A stretch of DNA of 64,000 bases from contig NZ_CP017183.1 in the NCBI RefSeq assembly GCF_001729785.1, positions 3,348,001 to 3,412,000 of the forward strand. Reading direction: 5' to 3'. The notes below the pieces were generated by a model, which worked only from the letters and a program-made list of their open reading frames with translations, was not told where the DNA came from and did not search any database. Below, one piece after another: positions 20,801-28,602 of this stretch. Position 1 is the stretch's first letter, and each line of letters begins with the position of its first letter. This DNA is from Enterobacter hormaechei subsp. xiangfangensis. GTDB taxonomy: Bacteria; Pseudomonadota; Gammaproteobacteria; Enterobacterales; Enterobacteriaceae. The position numbers and the translations under genes are program-made.

Positions 20801-22814
20801 GACGCTCGCGAATCAGTCGTACCTGTAATCCGGAAACGGCCTTTTTGGCTCCGCTGGCATCGGCATAGACGATGTCGAAGCTGGCGTTGCCGTTCTCGTC
20901 GACGATCGGCTGGTTGACGGTAGTATCGGTGCGGTAGTCGTAAACCGCCTTGCTGGCGAACTGAGGGCGAATACCCGGCAGCTCAGCCGCCGGCCAGATA
21001 GCCTGCTCAGCGCGTCGCGTTACCGGACGCCCACCTGATTCCAGCAGGCTGGCCTGCAAAATCAGTTGCAGCGGCGAGTGCGCCTCTTTCCACTGGCTTT
21101 CGGTGGTAACCTGTCCGCGCCCCTGTTCGTCCAGCGTAAGCTGCACTTCATCCAGGCTGCGGCTCAGGTTCTCCTCGGCAATATCACCGAACTGGAAGCC
21201 AGGCAGCGCAGGCACCGCGTCACGTAGCGGACGCAGGAAAAGCTGGCCTTGCAGAGAATTGCCGTTAGCTGGCGCGCCGTACAGGTAATAGCCCACAACG
21301 TTAAAGTCCACATCCTCCTGCGGGGAAACCGGCGTTTTTTGCCCGGTCAGATTCAGCGCCATACGCTCAGGCATAAAATCTTCGACGTGGAAATCCCACA
21401 TGCGCTGCTGGTTATCCCCCGTATTCGCGCGAATATGCCACATGCCGGTCTGGGCGCCGCTATCAAGCGAATAGTTGAAGCGATAAAGGCCGTTCTCAGG
21501 TTGCACAACGACCGTACGCGCTACCTGGCCGTCCGGACGCAGCACGTCAAGTTTTACCGGCTGCTCGGGAAGCGGTTTGCCATCGCTGTCGCGAAGCAGG
21601 CCGTTCAGGATCACCGTTTCACCCGGACGATAGAGATCGCGCGGGCCAAACATAAAGAACTGTTTGCTGTAACCCGGGTTACCGGCGATATCAAACTCCG
21701 CCAGATCCAGCGCCGGAAGTTTGAGATCAAGAAGCGTGGTCTGGCCATCTTTACTGGCCAGGATCAGCGCGGCTTCTTTATCGGTTTCCAGTTTCGCATG
21801 ACCATCGGCGTCGCTGTTCGCCTCGGCCAGAGTCTGCCCTTTATCGTTCAGAAGGGTAATGGTCACGCCTGACTGCGCCGCACCGTTTTCAAGACTCTGG
21901 GTGAAGATGTCCAGGCGGTTATGATAACGGTGAGCGGACAGCCCAATATCACTTAAGGTAAAGAGCGTCGCGGCGTTACTGTAGTTATAGTGACCAGCCT
22001 GATTCATCACGGCGATATAGACGCCAGACTGCTGGAGCGGCTTAATATCTTTAAGCGGCAGGAGCAGTTTTTCACGCGTGTTGCGCGCCGGGTTGAGGTC
22101 GAAACGGCCGGTGTAGACCAGTTCCGCCATCTTCAGCAGATTGTCAGATTCCCAGTTGGTCAGCGAGTTACGGTACTCCCACTGGCTGACAAACGAGGCC
22201 AGCGACTCCGGCTTCACGCGATAAAAGTTCACGTCCACATTGTTGACGTTGAGCGCCATCACCGGCAACCCTTCCACCACCTTACCCGGCAGCAGCGAGC
22301 CGCGGCTGGCGAATCCGACCGTCGGTTCAACATCCCGGGTGGTAATCGCTTTTTCATAGTCAATGCCGAATGTCGCTTTGTTCAGCGCCAGCAAATCACG
22401 TTCGACGGTGACAACCAGATTACGATTCGGCTCCAGATGGCGCAGGCGCAGCTCTTTCAGATTGGGGGCCAGTTCCCAGGCGCCGTCCACTTTGCCGCTT
22501 TTTTTATCCACCACATGTACCGTTTTCGCAAAATCCTGGCTGGGATCCAGCGGTACAGAGAAGGTCAGAACCAGCGTCGCGGCGCCGTCGAGTTGCACTT
22601 CAGAGGCATCCAGCAGCGTCAACGCCTTACCCTGACTCTGCGCGGCCAGCTTAGCCAGCTTTTCAGGATCCGGTGTCGCCGGGGTTTTCTGTTCTGATGC
22701 AGTAGACGCTGCGGGGGCAGCGGCCTGAGGTTTGTCGTCGCTGTTATCACAGCCGACAAGCGTAAAGGTGGTGAGCAGCGCGAGAGAGATCGCAGCTAAG
22801 CGAAACGGTTTCAT
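17862..22814 (-). CDS. yfhM: Bacterial alpha-2-macroglobulin lipoprotein YfhM (ECAM)
   Basis: 1650 residues (E. coli 1653). A lipoprotein signal ends in FTLVGC, then Asp, which suggests retention in the inner membrane by the +2 rule. A linker rich in Ala and Pro follows, then repeated macroglobulin beta-domains. The thioester motif CLEQ is at residues 1185-1188 (YPYGCLEQTTSG), in the alpha-helical domain. The protein is thought to trap invading proteases covalently when cut in its bait region, guarding the periplasm. Coupling with pbpC suggests joint defence and wall repair. It is the largest gene in the window and is intact. Confidence 0.96.
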   Translation of the reverse strand: MKPFRLAAISLALLTTFTLVGCDNSDDKPQAAAPAASTASEQKTPATPDPEKLAKLAAQSQGKALTLLDASEVQLDGAATLVLTFSVPLDPSQDFAKTVHVVDKKSGKVDGAWELAPNLKELRLRHLEPNRNLVVTVERDLLALNKATFGIDYEKAITTRDVEPTVGFASRGSLLPGKVVEGLPVMALNVNNVDVNFYRVKPESLASFVSQWEYRNSLTNWESDNLLKMAELVYTGRFDLNPARNTREKLLLPLKDIKPLQQSGVYIAVMNQAGHYNYSNAATLFTLSDIGLSAHRYHNRLDIFTQSLENGAAQSGVTITLLNDKGQTLAEANSDADGHAKLETDKEAALILASKDGQTTLLDLKLPALDLAEFDIAGNPGYSKQFFMFGPRDLYRPGETVILNGLLRDSDGKPLPEQPVKLDVLRPDGQVARTVVVQPENGLYRFNYSLDSGAQTGMWHIRANTGDNQQRMWDFHVEDFMPERMALNLTGQKTPVSPQEDVDFNVVGYYLYGAPANGNSLQGQLFLRPLRDAVPALPGFQFGDIAEENLSRSLDEVQLTLDEQGRGQVTTESQWKEAHSPLQLILQASLLESGGRPVTRRAEQAIWPAAELPGIRPQFASKAVYDYRTDTTVNQPIVDENGNASFDIVYADASGAKKAVSGLQVRLIRERRDYFWNWSESEGWQSQFDQKDLVEGEQELNLKADETGKVTFPVEWGSYRLEVKAPDDMVSSVRFWAGYSWQDNSDGTGAARPDRVTLKLDKPSYQPGDTIQLHIAAPAAGKGYAMIESSEGPLWWKEIDVPANGLDLAIPVDKAWKRHDLYLSTLVVRPGDKSKSATPKRAVGLLHLPMGDENRRLNIALDNPQKMRPNQTLSVKVKASVKEGAVPQKVNVLVSAVDSGVLNITDYVTPDPWQAFFGQKRYGADIYDVYGQVIEGQGRLAALRFGGDGDELKRGGKPPVNHVTIIAQQAQPVTLDANGEGTITMPIGDFNGELRLMAQAWTEDDFGSSESKIIVAAPIITELNTPRFLASGDTSRLTLDLTNLTDQPQTLNIALTAAGKLSLEGAQPEPVKLPPGARSTLFIPVRALEGYGDGEVTAQVTGLQLPGETFAPQQKSWKIGVRPAFPAQTVNTGTMLNPGESWSAPAQHIEGFSPATLQGQLLLSGKPPLNLARYIRELQAYPYGCLEQTTSGLFPSLYTNAAQLKALGIKGDTDDKRRAAIDIGISRLLQMQRDDGGFALWDKNGPEEYWLTAYVTDFLVRAGEQGYSVPAEAVNNANSRLLRYLQDPGMMSIRYSDDTQASKFAVQAYASLVLARQQKAPLGALREIWERHAQAASGLPLMQLGMALKLMGDAPRSQQALDLALKTPRNDSRNWMADYGSQLRDNALMLSLLEEYKLLPDAQNRLLNALSEDAFSQRWLSTQESNALFLAGRSLQTLSGAWQATTSLSEQTQSSDKAQVENLNGDQIGALKMTNTGTTPLWVRLDTTGYPEYAPQPSSNVLQIERHILATDGSSKSLSSLKSGELVLVWLEVKASQNVPDALVVDLLPAGLELENQNLASSSASLQDSGSEVQNLLNQMQQSDIQHMEFRDDRFVAAVPVNEGQPVTLVYLARAVTPGTYQVPVPMVESMYVPQWRATGAASGPLIVVP

Positions 22815-22998
22815 CCTGTGTCCCTGGCCTGAGGGGCCTGTTGGTCATCGTCCGGATAAGTATTATCCGCAAGTTTCGTTAATACAAAAAGTCCAATTTT
22901 ATAATCTGGAAAGCACCTCGCAGAATGGCATCACGCCGCTACGCCGTGATGGAACCGCGATCACAGCGCATAACGTTACATGTTACCTTTCACGTCAT

Positions 22999-23013
22999 TT
23001 GTTTTTAAAACAA
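22999..23013 (+). promoter_or_regulatory. Perfect palindrome upstream of the alpha-glucoside PTS operon, candidate operator
   Basis: TTGTTTTTAAAACAA is a 15-base perfect palindrome (seven-base arms round one T) about 88 bases before the PTS start codon. RpiR-type regulators bind short AT-rich palindromes, and an RpiR gene ends this gene group, so this is the best operator candidate. The rest of 22815-23100 has no other clear structure besides a ribosome site AGAGAGAAAGCC at 23089-23100. Confidence 0.45.
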
Positions 23014-23100
23014 GAAGATAGCTGGATAAGCTCGCATCAGGCCTGCTAGTTTTATGACCATGACGCACCCTGAGTGCGCGGTTCAATAAGAGAGAAAGCC

Positions 23101-24645
23101 ATGAAACGAGCCGTGAACGCCCTACAAAATTTCGGAAAATCACTTTACGGACCTGTACTTATCTTACCCATCGTCGGCCTGTTTATCGCCTTTGGGAATG
23201 TGCTGGGTAACGGCAATCTGGCCGAGTACCTGCCGTTTCTTGGCCACCCGCTGATCCAGAGTGTCGGCCAGCTGATCGCCAAGTCTGCCGTGTCGGTGCT
23301 GGTCAACCTGGCGCTGGTGTTTGCCGTTGGGATCCCCATTGGACTGGCAACCCGAGACAAAGGCTACGCGGCGCTGATTGGGCTGGTAACTTTTATCGTG
23401 TTTATCAATGCCATGAACGTGACGTTACAGCTTCAGGGGGAACTGGCCCCTGCGGAACAGATGAAAGCCGCCGGACAAAGCATGGTGCTGGGCGTCCAGG
23501 TGCTGGAAATGGGCGTTTTCGCCGGGATCCTGACCGGGGCGCTCTCCGGTTATCTGTACAACAAATATTCCGGTGTCCAGTTTAACGGCGCGATGGCGAT
23601 TTACTCCGGCCACTGCTTTGTCGCGATTGTAATGCTGCCTGTCTCTATGCTGCTCGGCGTGATCATGAGCGAACTCTGGCCGTACGCACAGCATGGAATT
23701 AGCGCCCTGGCGCTGGCGATCAAAGCGTCCGGTCCGTTTGGCGTGGCGATCTACGGTTTCCTTGAACGCATTCTGGTGCCGACGGGCCTGCATCATCTGG
23801 TCTATACGCCGTTCCTGTATACCGAACTGGGCGGTACGCAGGAGGTGTGCGGTACGGCTTACCAGGGCGCGCGCAATATCTACTTCGCCGAGATGGCCTG
23901 CCCGGACGTGAAGCAGCTCAGCAGTACCGTGGTGTGGGATGCGCGCGGCATCAGCAAGATGTTCGGCCTTCCTGCCGCCGCGCTGGCGATGTACATGACC
24001 GCGAAGCCAGAGCGTAAAGCGATTGCGAAAGCGATTCTGATCCCGGCGGCGCTGACCTCGCTGCTGGTCGGCGTAACCGAGCCGATTGAGTTCTCCTTCC
24101 TGTTTGTCGCCCCGCTGCTGTTCGTGGTGCATGCGGTGCTGACCGGTATCGGCATGATGCTGTTCTCGCTGTTTGGCGTTCACGCCATCGGCGCCAACGG
24201 GATTATCGATTTCATCCTCTACAACCTGCCGCTCGGCACGGAGAAGTCCAACTGGCCCATGTACATCGTGGTCGGGCTGATCATGTTCGCCCTTTATTTT
24301 GTGGTGTTCCGCTTCCTTATCCTGCGCTTCAACATGAAAACGCCGGGGCGTGAAGATGAGGACCAGGAGACACGCCTTTACAGCAAGCAGGAGTACCAGG
24401 CGAAGGGCAATAACGACGGGCTGGGCGAATCGATCGTTGTGGGTCTGGGCGGTCGGGAAAATATAGAGGTAGTGGATAACTGCTACACCCGCTTACGCGT
24501 CACGGTGAAGGACGTCGCCATCATCGACGAACCGCGCCTGAAAGCGACCGGCGCGAAAGGGATTATCAAACAAGGTAACAACGTTCAGGTGGTCTACGGG
24601 CTGCATGTCAAAAAAATGCGAGAAGCCGTTGAGACGTTTCTCTGA
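23101..24645 (+). CDS. PTS permease EIICB, alpha-glucoside type
   Basis: 514 residues. The first 400 or so form the membrane EIIC domain of the glucose/glucoside superfamily (FGKSLYGPVLILPIVGLFIAFG; ERILVPTGLHHLVYTPF; GVTEPIEFSFLFVAPLLF). A linker leads to a C-terminal EIIB domain with the phosphorylated Cys at residue 461 (VVDNCYTRLRVTV). This C-B order is that of GlvC/AglA-type transporters. It takes up and phosphorylates a sugar, probably an alpha-glucoside in view of the GH4 enzyme behind it. No EIIA is encoded here, so phosphate would come from EIIA-Glc (Crr) or another EIIA elsewhere. The start at ATG 23101 has a good ribosome site; an upstream in-frame GTG does not align. Confidence 0.9.
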   Translation: MKRAVNALQNFGKSLYGPVLILPIVGLFIAFGNVLGNGNLAEYLPFLGHPLIQSVGQLIAKSAVSVLVNLALVFAVGIPIGLATRDKGYAALIGLVTFIVFINAMNVTLQLQGELAPAEQMKAAGQSMVLGVQVLEMGVFAGILTGALSGYLYNKYSGVQFNGAMAIYSGHCFVAIVMLPVSMLLGVIMSELWPYAQHGISALALAIKASGPFGVAIYGFLERILVPTGLHHLVYTPFLYTELGGTQEVCGTAYQGARNIYFAEMACPDVKQLSSTVVWDARGISKMFGLPAAALAMYMTAKPERKAIAKAILIPAALTSLLVGVTEPIEFSFLFVAPLLFVVHAVLTGIGMMLFSLFGVHAIGANGIIDFILYNLPLGTEKSNWPMYIVVGLIMFALYFVVFRFLILRFNMKTPGREDEDQETRLYSKQEYQAKGNNDGLGESIVVGLGGRENIEVVDNCYTRLRVTVKDVAIIDEPRLKATGAKGIIKQGNNVQVVYGLHVKKMREAVETFL

Positions 24646-24657
24646 AAGGAGCTAAAG

Positions 24658-26025
24658 ATGTTTACACCCCCATTTATTCTGTCGATTGCCGGCGGCGGTA
24701 GCACTTACACGCCAGGTATTGTGAAAAGCCTGATGGTGCGTCTGCACGATTTCCCTCTGGCAGAGATCCGCCTGTATGACATTGACGAGGCGCGCCAGAA
24801 CACCATCGCGCCCGTGGTGGAGAAGGTTATTCGCGACCACAGCCAGAGCATCAAATTTACGGTCACCAGCGACCCAGAAGTGGCCTTTAGCGGCGCGCAT
24901 TTTGTCTTCGCCCAGATGCGCGTCGGGCAGTACAAGATGCGCGAGCAGGATGAAAAAATTCCGCTGCGTCACGGCGTGGTGGGCCAGGAAACCTGCGGCC
25001 CCGGCGGGCTGGCCTACGGCCTGCGCACGATCCTGCCGATGGTGGAGCTTATCGATCTGGTCGATCGCTACGCGCACGAGAAAGCCTGGATCGTGAACTA
25101 CTCCAACCCGGCGGCGATTGTCGCTGAGGGTGTGCGTCGCCTGCGCCCCAACGCACGCGTGCTGAACATCTGCGATATGCCGGTTGCCGCGATGCGCAAT
25201 ATGGGTGCCATTCTGGGCGTGGATCGTCATAAACTGGAGGTGGACTATTTTGGCCTAAACCACTTCGGCTGGTTTACCCGCGTGCTGGTGGACGGCGAAG
25301 ACAAGCTCCCGGCGCTGCGTAAGCATATCGCGAAGTTTGGCCTGCTGACGGAAGATGCCGCAAAAACCGACCCGCAGCATTCCGATCCGTCATGGGTGAA
25401 AACCTGGCGCAACATCAAGCCGATTATGGATAACTTCCCGGAGTACCTGCCGAACCCGTATCTACAGTACTACCTGATGCCAAACCAGATTGTGGAGCAT
25501 CAAAACCCGGACTATACCCGCGCCAACGAAGTGATGAACGGGCGCGAGAAAAAGCTGTTCGCCGCCGCCGAAGAGTACCAGCGCAGCGGGATCTTACCGG
25601 ACGCCTTCCACGTAGGTGTTCACGGCGAATTTATCGTCGATGTCGCCTGCTCGCTGGCATTCAACCTGCGCCAACGCCATCTGGTGATGGTGGAAAACCG
25701 CGGGGCGATTACCAACCTGCCGTACGATGCGGTGGTGGAAGTGCCTGCCTATATCACTTCCGAAGGGCCGGAGCCTGTCCGCGTGGGTCAGGTGCCGCTG
25801 TTCCACCAGACGCTCCTGCAACAGCAGCTGGCCTCTGAACAGCTGCTGGTTGAGGCAACCATCGAAGGCAGCTACGAGAAAGCGTTGCAGGCGTTCACTC
25901 TGAACCGCACCGTGCCAACCATGGAGCACGCGAAAGCGATTCTGGATGAGATGATCGAAGCCAACCGCGACTACTGGCCTGCGCTGCAAAAGGCCTGGCA
26001 GGACGGTGAAGCGGTGAAAAAATAG
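24658..26025 (+). CDS. GH4-family 6-phospho-alpha-glucosidase (AglB/GlvA type)
   Basis: 455 residues. The N-terminal Rossmann motif GGGSTYTPG binds NAD. The family blocks RVGQYKMREQDEKIPLRHG and GQETCGPGGLAYGLR are present. Metal-binding residues are Cys172 in NICDMP and His202 in GLNHFGWF. These Cys/His ligands and the CDMP sequence match the phospho-alpha-glucosidase branch of GH4, which uses NAD, a divalent metal and a redox mechanism to split phospho-disaccharides made by a PTS. It lies 12 bases after the EIICB gene with AAAGGAG as ribosome site. The sugar (maltose, sucrose isomers, trehalulose and the like) cannot be read from sequence. Confidence 0.88.
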   Translation: MFTPPFILSIAGGGSTYTPGIVKSLMVRLHDFPLAEIRLYDIDEARQNTIAPVVEKVIRDHSQSIKFTVTSDPEVAFSGAHFVFAQMRVGQYKMREQDEKIPLRHGVVGQETCGPGGLAYGLRTILPMVELIDLVDRYAHEKAWIVNYSNPAAIVAEGVRRLRPNARVLNICDMPVAAMRNMGAILGVDRHKLEVDYFGLNHFGWFTRVLVDGEDKLPALRKHIAKFGLLTEDAAKTDPQHSDPSWVKTWRNIKPIMDNFPEYLPNPYLQYYLMPNQIVEHQNPDYTRANEVMNGREKKLFAAAEEYQRSGILPDAFHVGVHGEFIVDVACSLAFNLRQRHLVMVENRGAITNLPYDAVVEVPAYITSEGPEPVRVGQVPLFHQTLLQQQLASEQLLVEATIEGSYEKALQAFTLNRTVPTMEHAKAILDEMIEANRDYWPALQKAWQDGEAVKK

Positions 26026-26055
26026 GGGCTTGCTCGCGAGTTGAACGTGGTTAGC

Positions 26056-26092
26056 TTGTCGGTGTCAGAAAAAACACCGACAATCCTTTTTT
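26056..26092 (+). terminator. Terminator between the GH4 gene and sseA
   Basis: Perfect ten-base stem TTGTCGGTGT / ACACCGACAA with an eight-base loop, followed by TCCTTTTTT. It should end or attenuate the PTS-GH4 transcript before sseA, whose ribosome site (ATGGAGGCAACC) lies just beyond the hairpin. Confidence 0.8.
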
Positions 26093-26114
26093 ACGGAAAA
26101 GAATGGAGGCAACC

Positions 26115-26960
26115 ATGTCCACCTCATATTTTGTCGCTGCCGACTGGCTGATTGAGCACGGCGACGACCCGGAAGTTCAGATTATCGACGCGCGCATGGC
26201 CCCTCCGGGCCAGGAGCATCGTGACGTTCCCGCTGAATACCGGGCAGGGCACCTGCCTGGCGCGGTATTTTTTGATATCGAAGCCCTCTCCGATCACACC
26301 TCTCCCCTGCCGCACATGCTGCCTCGCCCGGAAGCGTTTTCCGTGGCGATGCGCGAGCTGGGCATCAGCAAAGATAAACATCTTGTTGTTTACGATGAAG
26401 GTAATCTGTTTTCCGCGCCGCGAGCGTGGTGGATGCTGAAAAACTTCGGCGTGGAAAAGGTATCGATTCTGGCGGGCGGACTTGCAGGCTGGAAGCGCGA
26501 CGAACTACCGCTTCAGCAGGGTGACGTCACGCTGCCGGAAGGGGAATTTGATGCCACGTTTGACGCTAACGTGGTCAAGCGCCTGACCGACGTGCTGGTC
26601 GTGAGCCACGAAAACACGGCGCAAATCGTCGATGCGCGTCCCGCTCCACGTTTCAACGCAGAAGCGGACGAGCCGCGACCGGGACTGAAACGAGGACATA
26701 TCCCGGGGGCGCTGAACGTGCCGTGGGGCGATCTGGTGTTTGAAGGCGAGCTGAAAACCACCGATGAATTGCGTGCCATTTTTGAACGTCAGGGCGTGGA
26801 TTTGCATCGTCCGGTTATTGCAAGCTGCGGCTCCGGCGTAACGGCCTGCGTGGTGATCCTGGCGCTGGCAACCCTTGGCGCAAATGACGTGACCCTGTAC
26901 GACGGCGCCTGGAGTGAATGGGGTGCACGAGACGATCTGCCGGTTGAACCGGCGAAATAA
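26115..26960 (+). CDS. sseA: 3-mercaptopyruvate sulfurtransferase SseA
   Basis: 281 residues, as in E. coli. Two rhodanese domains in tandem; the catalytic Cys238 is in CGSGVTA, the loop that distinguishes mercaptopyruvate from thiosulfate sulfurtransferases (the latter have CRKGVTA-type loops). It transfers sulfur from mercaptopyruvate to thiol acceptors. The start at 26115 (MSTSYFVAADWL) matches E. coli; a longer start four codons upstream is less likely. Upstream is a terminator, and its stop overlaps the ATG of the RpiR gene by one base, so it is sandwiched between a sugar operon and that operon's probable regulator. Confidence 0.95.
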   Translation: MSTSYFVAADWLIEHGDDPEVQIIDARMAPPGQEHRDVPAEYRAGHLPGAVFFDIEALSDHTSPLPHMLPRPEAFSVAMRELGISKDKHLVVYDEGNLFSAPRAWWMLKNFGVEKVSILAGGLAGWKRDELPLQQGDVTLPEGEFDATFDANVVKRLTDVLVVSHENTAQIVDARPAPRFNAEADEPRPGLKRGHIPGALNVPWGDLVFEGELKTTDELRAIFERQGVDLHRPVIASCGSGVTACVVILALATLGANDVTLYDGAWSEWGARDDLPVEPAK

Positions 26961-27730
26961 TGGATAACCGCCTGGCAACGCTGTTAACGCGCGGGTCGTC
27001 GCTGACCCGCGCGGAGTATCGCGTCCTCGCCCACCTCACTGAGCATCCATTGCTGGTGGGCAACATCACGGTGCGCGAGCTGGCGCAGGCGACATTTGTC
27101 TCTACCGCGACGATTATGCGGCTGTGCCAGAAGCTGGGGTTTAGCGGCTTTAGCGAGTTTATCTGGCACTGCAAGCAGCTGCTTTCTGACACGCCGCATA
27201 TCACCGTACAGCCTGAGCAACATGCGGAAATGCCCGCGCTTTTTACCCGGTTCGTTGCCAACTATCAGCAGACCTTCCAGTGGGTCACTCAGGACAAACG
27301 CCAGCAGTTTGCCAGCCTGCTGCGCCAGAAAGAGAGCTTCTTTCTCTACGGCGCCGGGTTTTCGTACCTTTTTGCCGAGTACCTGACCAAGAAGTTGCAG
27401 GTGCTAGGAAAAACGGCGTTCATCTCCGGGCCGGGAGACAGCCGGAATATTTTTCTCAGCAACGCCGCGCGCTATCAGGTGTTTATTGCCGTTTCACGCA
27501 GCGGCGAAACGGAGCAGGTACTGGATAAAGCGCGGATCGCCAAAAACGTCGGCATGACGATCGTCGCGTTTACCCGCGCGTCGGCCAATACGCTGGCGGG
27601 TATGGCGGACGTGCATTTTGCTCTCTATGACGAAGCGGTACATTTCGCCGCCGAAGCCGCAGGTGTGACGTCGTTTGAGTCGAATCTGGTGCTGCTGATG
27701 GATTTACTGCTGCTGGAAGCAACGGGGTGA
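26960..27730 (+). CDS. RpiR-family (HTH + SIS) transcriptional regulator, likely controller of the PTS-GH4 operon
   Basis: 256 residues. An N-terminal HTH_6/RpiR domain (TVRELAQATFVSTATIMRLCQKLGFSGFSEF, residues about 1-77) is followed by a SIS sugar-phosphate-binding domain (FFLYGAGFSYLFAEYL, VFIAVSRSGETEQV). Such regulators sense phospho-sugars. The nearest matching target is the PTS-GH4 pair upstream. Its ATG overlaps the sseA stop (TAATG), so it is probably translated from a transcript that includes sseA. A perfect eight-base hairpin (CGGGGTGA / TCACCCCG) spans its stop codon at 27723-27741. E. coli K-12 has the sRNA gene ryfA, not a regulator, between sseA and sseB. Confidence 0.88.
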   Translation: MDNRLATLLTRGSSLTRAEYRVLAHLTEHPLLVGNITVRELAQATFVSTATIMRLCQKLGFSGFSEFIWHCKQLLSDTPHITVQPEQHAEMPALFTRFVANYQQTFQWVTQDKRQQFASLLRQKESFFLYGAGFSYLFAEYLTKKLQVLGKTAFISGPGDSRNIFLSNAARYQVFIAVSRSGETEQVLDKARIAKNVGMTIVAFTRASANTLAGMADVHFALYDEAVHFAAEAAGVTSFESNLVLLMDLLLLEATG

Positions 27731-27747
27731 AGATCACCCCGCTGTAA

Positions 27748-28524
27748 TCAGATAATGCGGTTGGTCTTAAGATCGCGCAGGAAGCCGCCCCAGCGACGCT
27801 CGTAGAACGGGGTGATGTGCTCGGTAATAAAGTGGCTGATCCCCTTCTCACCTTTCTTCACCTGACAGATATCAATCGGCTCATCGCCCGGCAGGGTGTC
27901 GGTCGCCACGCTTCCCGCCGCCTGGATGATCTCGTCGATATCGCCGTCGGCCTCAATCCCTATCAGCAGAACAGGCTTTTCGTCAGCGCTCTCTTTGATG
28001 GAGCAGAGAAACGCGCGTTTTACCGGCTTGATGGTTTTAAACAGCGTGGTCAGGGAGTCAATCATCTGCGCGGGCGGCTCGGCCACTTCAGACAGCAGCA
28101 GCGTTTCGCCCCCTTCCAGCACCTCCTGAGTGCTGAGCGGGTTGCCCTCGTCACCAATCAGGTGGCTGATTTCGCGCGGAGTAAACTCTTTCCCGGTCGG
28201 CAGTTTGGCGTTGAGGAACAGCGTCTGCCCCAGGGTCATTTCGAACAACGTGCGCACCGGCATCACCACGAACGCCTGTTCGTCTTCTACCGCTTCCTGC
28301 AAGGCCTCGAGCGAGGTAAAGAACGGGATCACCGACGTGCCGTCGTCTTTCTCCCAGTGCAGCAGATCCAGCGCGCTGTCTTCGACAACCTGCTCCCCTT
28401 CCGCTGCGGTGCCCGGCACCCAGACGGTGGATTCCAGCAGCGTGCGGAAAAAGGCCGGACGGTGGGCGGGCTCGGTCGCCGCCTGCTCCAACAGGGTTTC
28501 TAATTCGTTTTTGGTTTCTGACAT
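27748..28524 (-). CDS. sseB: Enhanced serine sensitivity protein SseB
   Basis: 258 residues, as in E. coli SseB. It has the N-terminal SseB domain (FFRTLLESTVWVPG, DGTSVIPFFTSLEAL) and the C-terminal SseB domain (PVLLIGIEADGDIDEI). It is soluble with no signal. The biochemical role is not established; overproduction in E. coli alters serine sensitivity, which gave the name. It is unrelated to the Salmonella type III protein of the same symbol. It is convergent with the RpiR gene, 17 bases apart, and follows pepB across a palindromic repeat. Confidence 0.9.
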   Translation of the reverse strand: MSETKNELETLLEQAATEPAHRPAFFRTLLESTVWVPGTAAEGEQVVEDSALDLLHWEKDDGTSVIPFFTSLEALQEAVEDEQAFVVMPVRTLFEMTLGQTLFLNAKLPTGKEFTPREISHLIGDEGNPLSTQEVLEGGETLLLSEVAEPPAQMIDSLTTLFKTIKPVKRAFLCSIKESADEKPVLLIGIEADGDIDEIIQAAGSVATDTLPGDEPIDICQVKKGEKGISHFITEHITPFYERRWGGFLRDLKTNRII

Positions 28525-28548
28525 AACAATTCCAGATGTCGAATTTCC

Positions 28549-28593
28549 CCCTCACCCCTGCCCTCTCCCATGGGGAGAGGGTTAGGGTGAGGG
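28549..28593. repeat. 45-base palindromic repeat, full copy (family A)
   Basis: Nested inverted repeat: outer arms CCCTCACCC / GGGTGAGGG and inner arms CCCTCTCCC / GGGAGAGGG round a three-base loop, with unpaired CTG and TTA between the arms. It lies between pepB and sseB. Two half-truncated copies occur at 35690-35722 and 61044-61076. It could stabilise or end transcripts. Confidence 0.85.
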
Positions 28594-28602
28594 CAAAGAG
28601 CA

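Noticed and set aside
22920..22970. CRP site before the PTS operon
   Set aside because: GTGAT and ATCAC half-sites are present but the spacing is wrong for CRP.
23425..24183. 252-codon minus-strand frame inside the PTS permease
   Set aside because: Antisense shadow; the plus-strand EIICB has all family motifs.
27723..27747. sRNA RyfA between sseA and sseB
   Set aside because: Only 17 bases separate the RpiR gene and sseB. There is no room, and the PAIR-type sequence is not seen.
27748..28524. sseB as a type III secretion translocon gene
   Set aside because: The name is shared with Salmonella SPI-2 SseB, but this protein is the unrelated serine-sensitivity protein, next to pepB as in E. coli.
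28549..28593. Palindromic repeats as a CRISPR array
   Set aside because: Copies are single and tens of kilobases apart, with no spacers and no cas genes.
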